Assembly: GCA_965238125.1 (NCBI GenBank)
Contig: OZ250179.1
Coordinates: 3,968,001-4,032,000, forward strand
Source of the DNA: UBA6623 sp965238125
Lineage (GTDB): Bacteria > Acidobacteriota > Terriglobia > Bryobacterales > UBA6623
Direction: 5' to 3'
DNA: 64,000 nt
The position numbers and the translations under genes are program-made. Shown in pieces: positions 34,509 to 42,913 of this stretch. Numbering within the stretch: the stretch's first letter is position 1; every line of letters begins with the position of its first letter. Below the pieces are notes generated by a model that saw only the letters and a program-made list of their open reading frames with translations, did not search any database and had not been told where the DNA came from.

Positions 34509-35864
34509 GTGCGCTACCTTCCCAAGTCTCCTCAAGAACGCCGAGCAATGCTGGATTCGATGGGGCTCGAGTCGGCGGAGGAATTGTTTGCGCAGATTCC
34601 CGAGCCGCTGCTCCTGAAGCGACCTCTCGAGATCCCGCCGGGGCAGTCGGAATACGAAATCATCGACTACTTTCGCGCTTTGGCCCGCGAGAACACGGCC
34701 CGCGACGACGGCGCCGAGCAGGACTTGGCTTCGGCGAGTTTTTTGGGCGCGGGGGTTTACCGCCATTACCGTCCCGTTGTGATCGATCCGTTGGTCACGC
34801 GCGGTGAGTTTCTCACGGCCTACACGCCCTACCAGGCCGAGATTTCGCAAGGCACCCTGACGGCGATCTTCGAGTTTCAAACGATGATCTGTCAGTTGAC
34901 AGGGATGGATGTCGCGAACGCCTCCATGTACGACGGCTCGACGGCCGTGCCCGAAGCGGCCATGATGGCCGTGCGGATCACGAAACGCGACAAGGTTTTG
35001 GTGGCGCGGTCAGTGCATCCCGAATACAGGCAGGTGCTCGATACGTATCGTCGGCACCAGGAAATTCCGGCGGAGTCCGTCGCCTATGACGCCGAAACCG
35101 GCGGCATCGATTTCGACGACCTCGAAGCAAAACTCAGTGACGAGGTCGCCGCGGTGATTGTGCAGTCGCCGAACTTTTTCGGCGTGGTCGAGGATACGCG
35201 GCGGGCGGCGGAGGCGGCGCAAAGCCATGGGGCGCTGCTGGTAGTTGTGTTTACCGAGGCCGTGTCGCTCGGCTTGCTCGAACCACCGAGTGAGGCCGAT
35301 ATCGTCGTCGGGGAGCTTCAGTCGTTCGCTCATCCGCCCAGCTACGGCGGCCCGTTCGTGGGGGTGCTGGCGGCTAAGCAGAAATACGTTCGCCAGATGC
35401 CGGGCCGGCTGGTCGGCGAGAGTGTCGATTCGGAGGGAAACCGCGCTTTTTGTTTGACGTTGGCGACGCGGGAGCAGCATATTCGCCGCGCTAAGGCGAC
35501 CTCGAATATCTGTACGAATCAAGCGCTGGTGGCGCTGATGGCCACGGTATACATGACGGTGTTCGGGAAACAGGGTTTGCGGGAGTTGGCCGAGCAGAAT
35601 CTTGCGAAGGCGCACTATCTGGCGGGCAAGATTGAACAGCGGGGCGGGCGGCTGGTTTTCTCCGGACCATTTTTCAATGAGTTTGTCGTGCGGGCGGAAG
35701 ACGCGGACGTCAATCGTCGGGCGCGACGGGCCGGGATTGTCGGTGGGCTTGATCTGGGGCGGTTCTATCCGGAGTTGGAGGGAGCGTTGCTGCTTTGCGC
35801 CACGGAGATGAACCGTCGCGAACACATGGATCGATATGCGGGGAGCTTTGGTGAGGTGCGTTGA
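34509..35864 (+). CDS. gcvPA: Glycine dehydrogenase (decarboxylating) subunit 1
   Basis: The 451-residue N-terminal half of the split P protein starts at GTG 34509, 4 bp after gcvH. It has FLGAGVYRHYRPVVIDPLVT near residue 80, TAYTPYQAEISQGTLTAIFE near 105, and a late SNICTNQALVALMATVYMT near 335. This subunit has the aminotransferase-like fold and forms a heterodimer with subunit 2, which carries the PLP lysine. In most genomes with the split form gcvPB follows immediately; here 3.2 kb of mobile DNA intervenes. Confidence 0.96.
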   Translation: MRYLPKSPQERRAMLDSMGLESAEELFAQIPEPLLLKRPLEIPPGQSEYEIIDYFRALARENTARDDGAEQDLASASFLGAGVYRHYRPVVIDPLVTRGEFLTAYTPYQAEISQGTLTAIFEFQTMICQLTGMDVANASMYDGSTAVPEAAMMAVRITKRDKVLVARSVHPEYRQVLDTYRRHQEIPAESVAYDAETGGIDFDDLEAKLSDEVAAVIVQSPNFFGVVEDTRRAAEAAQSHGALLVVVFTEAVSLGLLEPPSEADIVVGELQSFAHPPSYGGPFVGVLAAKQKYVRQMPGRLVGESVDSEGNRAFCLTLATREQHIRRAKATSNICTNQALVALMATVYMTVFGKQGLRELAEQNLAKAHYLAGKIEQRGGRLVFSGPFFNEFVVRAEDADVNRRARRAGIVGGLDLGRFYPELEGALLLCATEMNRREHMDRYAGSFGEVR

Positions 35865-35896
35865 CCGATAGAGGTCGCGAAGGAGGATCAACGGTC

Positions 35897-35945
35897 GTGC
35901 CCCCGGAGGGGGCAAGGGTAGTAGCCCACGGCGCAAGCCGTGGGT
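35897..35945 (+). repeat. REP sequence, left partner of an inverted pair
   Basis: The 49-bp unit contains the conserved tetranucleotide GTAG (35921-35924) directly 5' of a perfect hairpin, CCCACGGC-GCAA-GCCGTGGG, preceded by a second hairpin GCCCCCGGAGGGGGC-type. Its exact reverse complement occurs at 38787-38835. GTAG plus a stem-loop is the hallmark of REPs recognised by RAYT transposases. Confidence 0.9.
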
Positions 35946-36057
35946 TTGAGCCCGCATTTTCAATTTGATGTATGAGCTTCAGACCATCCAGCGACCTTCA
36001 GCGTCTTTATTGATAGGGGCTAGAGCCCGATAAGGACGCCATGGAGGTCAACACCCG

Positions 36058-37389
36058 ATGGGTGAAAAAGAAAACAAGCCGTTTCAGCTCACGTTCAATG
36101 GATTTCTCAAAGTCGATTTCCAAGGATCGCGAGTCACCTCGGATGGCGGTCTGATTCTCGTTCGCGAACTGGATGAACGACTCGGACTCGGGAAGCTGAT
36201 CGACGAGCATCTCAGCGACTCGCGACAAGGCTTGAACAAGAAGTTCCCGCTGGCCGATCTGCTGCGGCAGTCGGTCTACAGCCGACTCGCTGGCTACGAG
36301 GACCTCAATGACGCCGTTCGAGTATCCGCCGATCCGACCTTTCGCTTGATCGGCTCGAAGAGGAACTGGGATCGCGGAGCAGCCTTGACCTCGACGCTGC
36401 ATGGCTTCGAGACGGAGATGCTGGCGAGCGAAGAGAACTTGCTGGGGCTGATGGCAGTGAACCGGGAGCTGGTCGCGCAAGCCGAAGCTCCCGACGGTTC
36501 AGACCGCGTGGTGCTCGACATGGACTCCACGGAGAGCCCCGTCCACGGCCAACAGGAAGGCAGTGCCTACAACGGACACTTCGAGTCCCTCTGCTATCAC
36601 CCGCTGTTGCTGTTCAACCAGCACGGCGACTGCCTAGGCGCGAAGCTGCGTCCCGGCAACGTGCACAGCGCCGAGGACTGGGACGAGCTGCTACTGCCGG
36701 AGATCGAACGACAACAGGCGGAGGGCAAACAGGTGACGTTCCGCGCCGACGCCGCCTTCGCCAAGCCCGAGATCTACGAGGCGATGGAGGAGCGCGGCGT
36801 GGACTACGTGATTCGCATCCCGGCGAACAAGAGCCTGGAGCTGGAGATCGAGGACATCCTGTTTCGGCCACCGGGCAGGCCGAACGCCAAGCCCCTAGTG
36901 CGCTACAAGAGTTTTCGCTATCAGGCCGAGAGCTGGTCGAAGGCAAGGCGAGTTGTCGCCAAGGTCGAGCATCACCAGGGCGAACTATTCCCGCGCGTCG
37001 GATTTGTCGTGACGAGCATGAGCTTGCCGAGCCGCTCGGTCGTGCGGTTCTACAACAAGCGCGGCACGGCGGAGCAGTGGATCAAAGAAGGCAAACAGGC
37101 CACGCACTGGACCCGCTTGTCGTGTCACCGCTTCCGAGCCAACGAGGTACGGCTGCAACTCAGCGTGCTGGCCTACAACCTGGGCAACCTGTGGCGGCGG
37201 CTAGGGCTGCCGCAGCGAATCAAAAGCTGGTCGCTAACGAGTTTGCAACACAGGTTGATGAAGACCGGCGGTCGGCTGGTCAAGCATGCTCGCTACTACT
37301 GGTTGCTGCTGGCGGAGGGGCATCTGAACCGGCGGCTGTTCGGTGACATGCTGCATAGGATCTGGGCGCTGCCTGTGCCGGGTGGGTAG
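36058..37389 (+). CDS. IS1380-family transposase
   Basis: The 443-residue transposase has intact DDE regions (VLDMDSTESPVHG, RADAAFAKPE, NKRGTAEQWIKEG). It carries the copy 3 variants SLCYHP and ALPVPGG, and a private change SVLAYNLGN for SVPAYNLGN. It is probably active. Its start follows the 107-bp leader with the GGGC/GCCC hairpin. Confidence 0.93.
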   Translation: MGEKENKPFQLTFNGFLKVDFQGSRVTSDGGLILVRELDERLGLGKLIDEHLSDSRQGLNKKFPLADLLRQSVYSRLAGYEDLNDAVRVSADPTFRLIGSKRNWDRGAALTSTLHGFETEMLASEENLLGLMAVNRELVAQAEAPDGSDRVVLDMDSTESPVHGQQEGSAYNGHFESLCYHPLLLFNQHGDCLGAKLRPGNVHSAEDWDELLLPEIERQQAEGKQVTFRADAAFAKPEIYEAMEERGVDYVIRIPANKSLELEIEDILFRPPGRPNAKPLVRYKSFRYQAESWSKARRVVAKVEHHQGELFPRVGFVVTSMSLPSRSVVRFYNKRGTAEQWIKEGKQATHWTRLSCHRFRANEVRLQLSVLAYNLGNLWRRLGLPQRIKSWSLTSLQHRLMKTGGRLVKHARYYWLLLAEGHLNRRLFGDMLHRIWALPVPGG

Positions 37390-37616
37390 CGTTGCCCGGG
37401 CGAGGATCAACAGTTTTTGGCTCCAAAAAGGTTTCGCAGGGAGCAGTGTCGGCCGGAGCGCCGTTCAGTCCGCTCAATCAACGTCTGTGAGCGGACGGAC
37501 GAGCCCTGGCGCCTACCGGCGGAGGTGATGTGCAGGGTTCAGCGCGAAAAGACGTGGTATTCGGCGCAGCGGGGGTGTATCCTGTGACCGTGCCAGGGCC
37601 AAAATGGAAATCCTGG

Positions 37617-38236
37617 CTAGTGCGCTACAAGAGTTTTCGCTATCAGGCCGAGAGCTGGTCGAAGGCAAGGCGAGTTGTCGCCAAGGTCGAGCATCACCAG
37701 GGCGAACTATTCCCGCGCGTCGGATTTGTCGTGACGAGCATGAGCTTGCCGAGCTACAACAAGCGCGGCACGGCGGAGCTCAAAGAAGGCAAACAGGCCA
37801 CGCACTGGACCCGCTTGTCGTGTCACCGCTTCCGGCCAACGAGGTCTGCAACTCAGCGTGCGGCCTACAACCTGGGTTCTACAGCTGGTCGCTAACGAGT
37901 TTGCAACACAGGTTGATGAAGACCGGCGGTCGGCTGGTCAAGCATGCGCTACTACTGGTTGCTGCTGGCGGAGGGGGCGGCTGTTCGGTGACATGGTAGG
38001 ATCTGGGCGCTGCCTGTGCACGAGGATCAACAGTTTTTGGCTCCAAAAAGGTTTCGCAGGGAGCAGTGTCGGCCGGAGCGCCGTTCAGTCCGCTCAATCA
38101 ACGTCTGTGAGCGGACGGACGAGCCCTGGCGCCTACCGGCGGAGGTGATGTGCAGGGTTCAGCGCGAAAAGACGTGGTATTCGGCGCAGCGGGGGTGTAT
38201 CCTGTGACCGTGCCAGGGCCAAAATGGAAATCCTGG
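37617..38236 (+). repeat. Degraded tandem duplication of the IS1380 3' half
   Basis: This stretch repeats 36895-37616 but is about 100 bp shorter because of at least eight small deletions. One removes CCGCTCGGTCGTGCGGTT after the SLPS codons, and another removes the GCCGGG…CCCGGGC region near the former stop. Between deletions the sequence is identical. The last 207 bp, including the right end, is unchanged. The frame is destroyed, so it encodes nothing. Confidence 0.85.
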
Positions 38237-38279
38237 TTGAGACGAGATAAATCACGAGCCACGGCAGGGGCGTGGGAGC

Positions 38280-38732
38280 ATGCCGCACACCTATTCGCGG
38301 ATTCTATTGCACGTCGTGTTTTCGACCAAGAATCGCCGTCCGTTGTTGAAGGGCGAAATCACCTCACGGTTGTTTCCCTATGTGGGAGGGATTGTCCGAG
38401 AGTTCGACGCCAAGATGCTCGCGGTTAACGGTGCGTGCGACCATGTGCATCTGCTACTCTCGCTCCCGACCGGTCTGCCGATCGCCGATCTCATGCGAAC
38501 CGTGAAGACCCGGTCGTCGAAATGGGTTCATGAAACAATGCCGGCGGCCCGGTCGTTCGCCTGGCAGCCGGCTTACGCCGCGTTCAGCGTGAGTGAATCG
38601 AAGCTACCACAGGTTAAGCAGTACATTGCCGCTCAGGAAGAACACCATCGAAACGTGAGTTTCATGGACGAATTTCTGACACTGTTGCGGAAGCACAACA
38701 TCGAGTTTGACGAAGAGATGCTGTGGAAATGA
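38280..38732 (+). CDS. RAYT (REP-associated tyrosine transposase), IS200-like Y1 type
   Basis: The 150-residue single-domain HUH endonuclease has the histidine motif DHVHLLL at residues 54-60 (His55 and His57). The nucleophile Tyr115 lies in VKQYIAAQEEHH. RSSKWVHETMP and FAWQPAYAAFSVS are typical of REP-associated transposases. It lies inside an exact inverted pair of REPs, the usual arrangement of a RAYT with its substrate. RAYTs nick and rejoin single-stranded REP DNA and are thought to spread REPs without moving themselves. It sits between gcvPA and gcvPB on the same strand. Confidence 0.9.
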   Translation: MPHTYSRILLHVVFSTKNRRPLLKGEITSRLFPYVGGIVREFDAKMLAVNGACDHVHLLLSLPTGLPIADLMRTVKTRSSKWVHETMPAARSFAWQPAYAAFSVSESKLPQVKQYIAAQEEHHRNVSFMDEFLTLLRKHNIEFDEEMLWK

Positions 38733-38786
38733 AACATGAAGACGTTCCTACGCCCCTGCCGGGGCTTGATTGGATAGGGGACGGGG

Positions 38787-38835
38787 ACCCACGGCTTGCG
38801 CCGTGGGCTACTACCCTTGCCCCCTCCGGGGGCAC
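38787..38835 (-). repeat. REP sequence, right partner of the inverted pair
   Basis: Exact 49-base reverse complement of 35897-35945. The hairpin CCCACGGCTTGCGCCGTGGG is followed by CTAC (GTAG on the other strand, 38809-38812) and the CCCCCTCCGGGGG hairpin. It lies 55 bp after the RAYT stop and 203 bp before gcvPB. Confidence 0.92.
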
Positions 38836-39038
38836 GCTGAATCTTCAGCTCCCCGAAGGCATGGCGAATCCGCAGCTCCCTGTCATCGCTCCGGTATTCG
38901 CCTCCAATTTCCCGCGAGGTGTGCGACCTATCGCGGCTGCAATTTTCGGTGTCGAATCCGCCCCCTTTTTCCCACTCCGCCGTCCGCACCTGTTCGGCGG
39001 CCTCTGTCGTCCACGTTCAATGACTGAATCAAAACCCC

Positions 39039-40523
39039 ATGACTTCTAAAGTTCGCTCCCATATCACGCAGAACGAACCGCTTATCTTCGAGCACTCCTC
39101 GCCCGGCAAAACCGGGTATCAGCTTCCGCCGTTGGATGTGCCCGCAGTCGACGCGGCGGCCTGTTTGGGCTCGCGTAATGTGCGGGCGGAAATTTCGGGC
39201 TTTCCCGAAGTCAGCGAGGTCGAGATCATTCGCCACTTTACACGGCTTTCAACTTGGAACTACGCGATCGATCTGGGCCTTTACCCGCTCGGCTCCTGCA
39301 CGATGAAATACAACCCGCGGCTGAATGAATACGTGGCCCGCATAGAGGGGCTGGCGATGGCGCATCCCTACCAGCCCGAGGCCCTTTCGCAGGGGGCTAT
39401 GCGTGTGCAGGTTCAGCTCGAACAGTACCTGGCGGAGATTTGCGGCATGGATGCCGTTACGTTGCAGCCCGCGGCAGGGGCGCACGGCGAGCTGACCGGT
39501 ATCCTGCTGATTCGCGCTTACCTGGAATCGTTGGGCGACCCCCGCCGCACCGTGCTGATTCCTGATTCCGCGCATGGAACCAATCCGGCGACCGCGGCGA
39601 TCGCCGGGTACGAGGTCCGCGAGATTCCGTCCGACAAGAGCGGGATGATCGACCTCGCGGCTCTCGACCAAGCCGTCGACGAGGACGTTGCCGCTCTGAT
39701 GGTCACCAACCCCAACACGGTCGGGATTTTCGAACAGGATATCGCGAAAGTCTCCGAGCTGCTGCACTCCCGCGGGGCGTTGCTGTACATGGACGGCGCC
39801 AACATGAACGCCCTGGTCGGCATCGCCCGCCCCGGCGATTTCGGCGTCGACGTGATGCACCTGAACCTACACAAGACCTTCTCCACACCCCACGGCGGCG
39901 GGGGTCCCGGCGCCGGCCCCGTTGCGGTCAAGAAGCATTTCGAACCGTTCTTGCCGATTCCGCGGATTGCCGAGACCGGCGGCCGACTGTCTTATGAAGA
40001 AGAACGCCCCAGGACGATCGGGCGCGTGCGCGCCTACTACGGGAATTTCGGCGTCCTCGTGCGCGCGCTGGCGTATATCCTGGCGCACGGCGGCGAAGGG
40101 CTGCGCAATGCCACTGCGGACGCGGTCCTCAACGCGGGCTATATTCGCAAGGGCATCGAGAATGACTATCACTTACCCTTCGATGCACCCTCGATGCACG
40201 AGTGCGTCTTCAGCGACGATAAGCAACAGGCCCATGGCGTCAAGACAGGCGACATCGCCAAACGCCTGATCGATTACGGGTTTCACCCTTATACAGTGAG
40301 CTTTCCGTTGATCATCCACGGCGCGCTGATGATTGAGCCGACCGAAACCGAGAGCAAGGCCGAACTCGATCTATTTATCGACGCGCTACGTTCGATCGCC
40401 CGCGAGGCCGAGGAAGACGCCGGACTAGTGAAGTCCGCGCCCCATACGACCCGCACCAGACGCGTCAACGAAACCCAGGCCGCTCGTCGGCCGGTGCTGC
40501 GCTGGAGTGCCGGCGCTCCTTAG
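39039..40523 (+). CDS. gcvPB: Glycine dehydrogenase (decarboxylating) subunit 2
   Basis: The 494-residue C-terminal half of the split P protein has FPEVSEVEIIRHFTRLSTWN and LGSCTMKYNPRLNE near the N-terminus. The PLP-binding Lys is in DVMHLNLHKTFSTPHGGGGP near residue 280. DSAHGTNPATAAIAGYEV contributes to the cofactor site. It pairs with GcvPA to decarboxylate glycine and load the H protein. Because REP/RAYT and IS1380 DNA separates it from gcvPA, it may need its own promoter or read-through. Length is normal. Confidence 0.97.
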   Translation: MTSKVRSHITQNEPLIFEHSSPGKTGYQLPPLDVPAVDAAACLGSRNVRAEISGFPEVSEVEIIRHFTRLSTWNYAIDLGLYPLGSCTMKYNPRLNEYVARIEGLAMAHPYQPEALSQGAMRVQVQLEQYLAEICGMDAVTLQPAAGAHGELTGILLIRAYLESLGDPRRTVLIPDSAHGTNPATAAIAGYEVREIPSDKSGMIDLAALDQAVDEDVAALMVTNPNTVGIFEQDIAKVSELLHSRGALLYMDGANMNALVGIARPGDFGVDVMHLNLHKTFSTPHGGGGPGAGPVAVKKHFEPFLPIPRIAETGGRLSYEEERPRTIGRVRAYYGNFGVLVRALAYILAHGGEGLRNATADAVLNAGYIRKGIENDYHLPFDAPSMHECVFSDDKQQAHGVKTGDIAKRLIDYGFHPYTVSFPLIIHGALMIEPTETESKAELDLFIDALRSIAREAEEDAGLVKSAPHTTRTRRVNETQAARRPVLRWSAGAP

Positions 40524-40759
40524 AAGTTCAGGCCTCCGTTCACCCTCACCATCGGAGCGGGTGTCCAGGCCTCTCGCAATACCAACAATCCGAAAGTTTC
40601 ACCGAAGGCTCCGACGCGTCCGATGGGTCCTCTTGCGGCTCCCTCCCATATTTAATGCCATTGAGACACAAGATAAAGGGTCTCCAGGAAAATAGAGCAC
40701 ACTATATTGTGCACTGATCGACCCCAGACAAATTTTTCTCCTGCGGTGGCCTTTTCTGC
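40524..40759. other. Intergenic region before the dcw promoter
   Basis: No gene is recognised. An AT-richer inverted repeat GAGCACACTATATTGTGCAC (about 40696-40715) could form a hairpin or act as an operator; its role is unknown. Confidence 0.4.
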
Positions 40760-40788
40760 TTGACAAATCAGGCGCTTAGGAGCAATCT
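40760..40788 (+). promoter_or_regulatory. Candidate dcw-cluster promoter
   Basis: A perfect -35 hexamer TTGACA (40760-40765) is followed after 17 bases by CAATCT (40783-40788), a weak -10. It ends just before the MraZ-type repeats, the expected arrangement for an MraZ-controlled promoter. Confidence 0.45.
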
Positions 40789-40791
40789 TGT

Positions 40792-40848
40792 AATGGTCGG
40801 TAGTGGTCTAAAGTGGTTTGAAGTGGATCACAATGATCTCCAAGTGGA
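40792..40848 (+). promoter_or_regulatory. MraZ operator: six repeats at 10-bp spacing
   Basis: Units AATGG, AGTGG, AGTGG, AGTGG, AATGA and AAGTGG begin at 40792, 40802, 40812, 40822, 40832 and 40842. The 10-base period places them on one face of the helix. MraZ proteins bind tandem GTG-containing boxes with about this spacing upstream of their own gene. The fifth unit is degenerate. Confidence 0.75.
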
Positions 40849-40863
40849 CCATTTCGGTAGACG

Positions 40864-41328
40864 ATGATTCTGTTCCGCGGCACACAAACGGGCAAGGTCG
40901 ACGCCAAAGGGCGACTGAAGCTGCCAGCGCGAGTCAGGCAACGCTTCGAGGAAGCGTATGCGGATCGGGACGTTTTCATCACCAGTTTGGACGGCCTCGC
41001 TGTGAAGGTCTTTCCGCTTAAGGAATGGGAGGCCATCGAAGCCAGACTATCGGAAAAGTCGACGGAAAGCAAGGAAATTGACGGCGAGGTCAAGGACAAG
41101 ATTTTGTTTCAGGCCAATAAGTATGGCGCTGAAGAGACCTTGGACAACCAAGGACGCCTGCTCGTACCCGCGGTTTTGCGGGAAGCCGTGGGTACGAGCG
41201 GCGAGGTAAGGATGGTGTGGCAGTCCAACCACTTATTCGTGCTGAGCGCGAGCTTGTTCGAACAAGAGGCCGAGAGCAAGGCGTTGACCGCCGAGGACTT
41301 TCGCCACGCCGCCAATCTGGGGGTTTGA
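40864..41328 (+). CDS. mraZ: Transcriptional regulator MraZ
   Basis: The 154-residue protein has two AbrB/MraZ repeats, each with the DxxxR-type signature: GKVDAKGRLKLPARVRQRFE near residue 10 and LDNQGRLLVPAVLREAVG near residue 90. MraZ assembles into a ring and represses the dcw cluster by binding repeats upstream of its gene, which are present 16 bp before this start. It is the first gene of the cluster; rsmH follows by 3 bp. Confidence 0.97.
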   Translation: MILFRGTQTGKVDAKGRLKLPARVRQRFEEAYADRDVFITSLDGLAVKVFPLKEWEAIEARLSEKSTESKEIDGEVKDKILFQANKYGAEETLDNQGRLLVPAVLREAVGTSGEVRMVWQSNHLFVLSASLFEQEAESKALTAEDFRHAANLGV

Positions 41329-41331
41329 TGA

Positions 41332-42222
41332 TTGCGGCACGAAGCGGTCTTATTGCGGGCAGTGATCGAGTGGCTGCGGGTCGATCCAGCCGGGTTGTAT
41401 TTGGATTTGACGTTTGGCGCGGGCGGGCACACGGCGGCCTTGTTGCGGCGGTTGACCGCAGGTCGAGTGATCGCCTTCGATCGGGACAAAGAAGCGATTG
41501 CGGCGGGATGCCGGCGTTTCGCGGATGAATCAGGGAAATTGCAATTGGTGCACGCCGCGTTCAGCTCGCTTACGGAGACCGTCCATCGGCCGGTTCAGGG
41601 CATATTGGCGGATTTGGGAATGTCGCGCGACCAGCTGGAAGATGCCGACAGAGGATTCAGCTTTCAGAAGGAAGGCCCCTTGCGAATGACGATGGATGAG
41701 GGCCAGGCTCTGACGGCGGAAACAATTGTGAATCATTACGACGAACGACAGCTCGCCGATCTGATTTATCAGTTCGGGGAGGAAAGGAGGAGCCGCAGAA
41801 TCGCTAGAGCCATAGTCCGGGAACGGCCCATCCGCAGTACGACCCACTTGGCGGAGGTCGTGGAGAAGGCCGTTCCCCGGGCGCCTCGTCAGCGGCGCCG
41901 GATTCATCCGGCGACGCGGACGTTCCAAGCGATTCGGATCGCCGTGAACGATGAACTGGGCGAGGCCGAACGGCTCCTTGCAGAGGCGCCTTTGTTGTTG
42001 GCGCCGGGCGGCCGGATGGCCGTCATCAGTTTTCACTCGCTCGAAGACCGCGTGGTCAAGCAAGGATTTCGCCGGTGGAAAGAGCGCGGAGTGTTGGAGG
42101 TTCTGACGCGGCGCGTTGTGCGGCCCTCCGAAGAAGAAATCGAACGCAATCCGGCTTCTCGAAGCGCCAAGCTTCGAGTGGCCGAAAGGACTGAACTCGA
42201 ATGGCCACAGCAGAACGGCTGA
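41332..42222 (+). CDS. rsmH: 16S rRNA (cytosine-1402-N4)-methyltransferase
   Basis: The 296-residue protein starts at TTG 41332, 3 bp after mraZ. The N-terminal RHEAVLLRAVIEWL matches the family start. SAM-binding block LDLTFGAGGHTAALLRRL is near residue 22. GILADLGMSRDQLEDADRGF and GPLRMTMDEGQ follow, then HPATRTFQAIRIAVNDEL near residue 195 and VISFHSLEDRVVK near residue 230. It methylates C1402 in the ribosomal P site. Confidence 0.96.
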   Translation: MRHEAVLLRAVIEWLRVDPAGLYLDLTFGAGGHTAALLRRLTAGRVIAFDRDKEAIAAGCRRFADESGKLQLVHAAFSSLTETVHRPVQGILADLGMSRDQLEDADRGFSFQKEGPLRMTMDEGQALTAETIVNHYDERQLADLIYQFGEERRSRRIARAIVRERPIRSTTHLAEVVEKAVPRAPRQRRRIHPATRTFQAIRIAVNDELGEAERLLAEAPLLLAPGGRMAVISFHSLEDRVVKQGFRRWKERGVLEVLTRRVVRPSEEEIERNPASRSAKLRVAERTELEWPQQNG

Positions 42223-42851
42223 TTTCCGGGCTCGCGTCTTTGCAAGGTGGCGAGCCTGTTTCCCGGCCGACTGAAGCGAAGCAAGCCGGCGTGGTGGAGT
42301 TCGTCCCGGATCGTCCCTGGTCCCGAAAGACAAGCCCCGACCCCCAACCGACTGACCCATTCAGGGCTGGAGGCTTTGTCTATGACGGGGTTCGCGCGGG
42401 ACCGGAGATTCGGGCCGGGCTCTCCCGCCGGTCGGCGGCGGTGCGACCGTTGCCGATGGAAGACATTTGTTTCCACGTGAAGGATGTCGACAACTCAAAG
42501 CGGTGCCGTAAGGTTGATCCGGCGGACAAGAGTATGCTGGCTCGCCTGATGATTATCGGAGTTCTGGCCGTGGTTTTTTGCTTGACGTCATTCGGGCCCG
42601 TGGCGGGGTTGCGGCAATCCGGCTATCGGCTCGAGAGTTTGAGCCGACAGCACCAATCGCTGTTGGAGGTCAATCGCCAGCTCAAGATGCACCGAGCAAT
42701 GTTGAGCGACGTGCGACGCGTCACGGACTTGGCGGAGAGTCGCGGATTGGCCGCGCCCCCGCCCGAGCACTACGCGTGGCAGGACCGGACGATCACGCCC
42801 GCCGCCAAGGGTTCGGAGTTGGCTCGGAATCATCCGAGTCCTCGCCCCTAG
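42201..42851 (+). CDS. ftsL: FtsL-like division protein with long N-terminal extension
   Basis: The 216-residue protein overlaps rsmH by 22 bp. It has a 110-residue polar N-terminus, one membrane helix (about 115-133, LMIIGVLAVVFCLTSFGPVA) and a periplasmic coiled coil (LESLSRQHQSLLEVNRQLKM). This is the position and topology of FtsL, which links FtsQ and FtsB to FtsWI. Classical FtsL is about 100 residues, so the cytoplasmic extension is unusual. Assignment rests on position and topology, not sequence signature. Confidence 0.75.
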   Translation: MATAERLISGLASLQGGEPVSRPTEAKQAGVVEFVPDRPWSRKTSPDPQPTDPFRAGGFVYDGVRAGPEIRAGLSRRSAAVRPLPMEDICFHVKDVDNSKRCRKVDPADKSMLARLMIIGVLAVVFCLTSFGPVAGLRQSGYRLESLSRQHQSLLEVNRQLKMHRAMLSDVRRVTDLAESRGLAAPPPEHYAWQDRTITPAAKGSELARNHPSPRP

Positions 42852-42913
42852 CGGGCGGGTCCGGCAAGTCTCGACCCGACGGGATCAATTAAGGGGCCGG
42901 AAGATGGGCGACC

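Larger units (their letters stand above)
35951..38236 (+). mobile_element. IS1380-family insertion sequence, copy 5, with partial internal duplication
   Basis: Perfect TTGAG duplications (35946-35950 and 38237-38241) flank the whole 2286-bp unit. A standard IS1380 (35951-37616) is followed without target sequence by a degraded second copy of its last 722 bp (37617-38236). The duplication therefore arose after insertion. It lies between the left REP and the RAYT gene. Confidence 0.9.
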
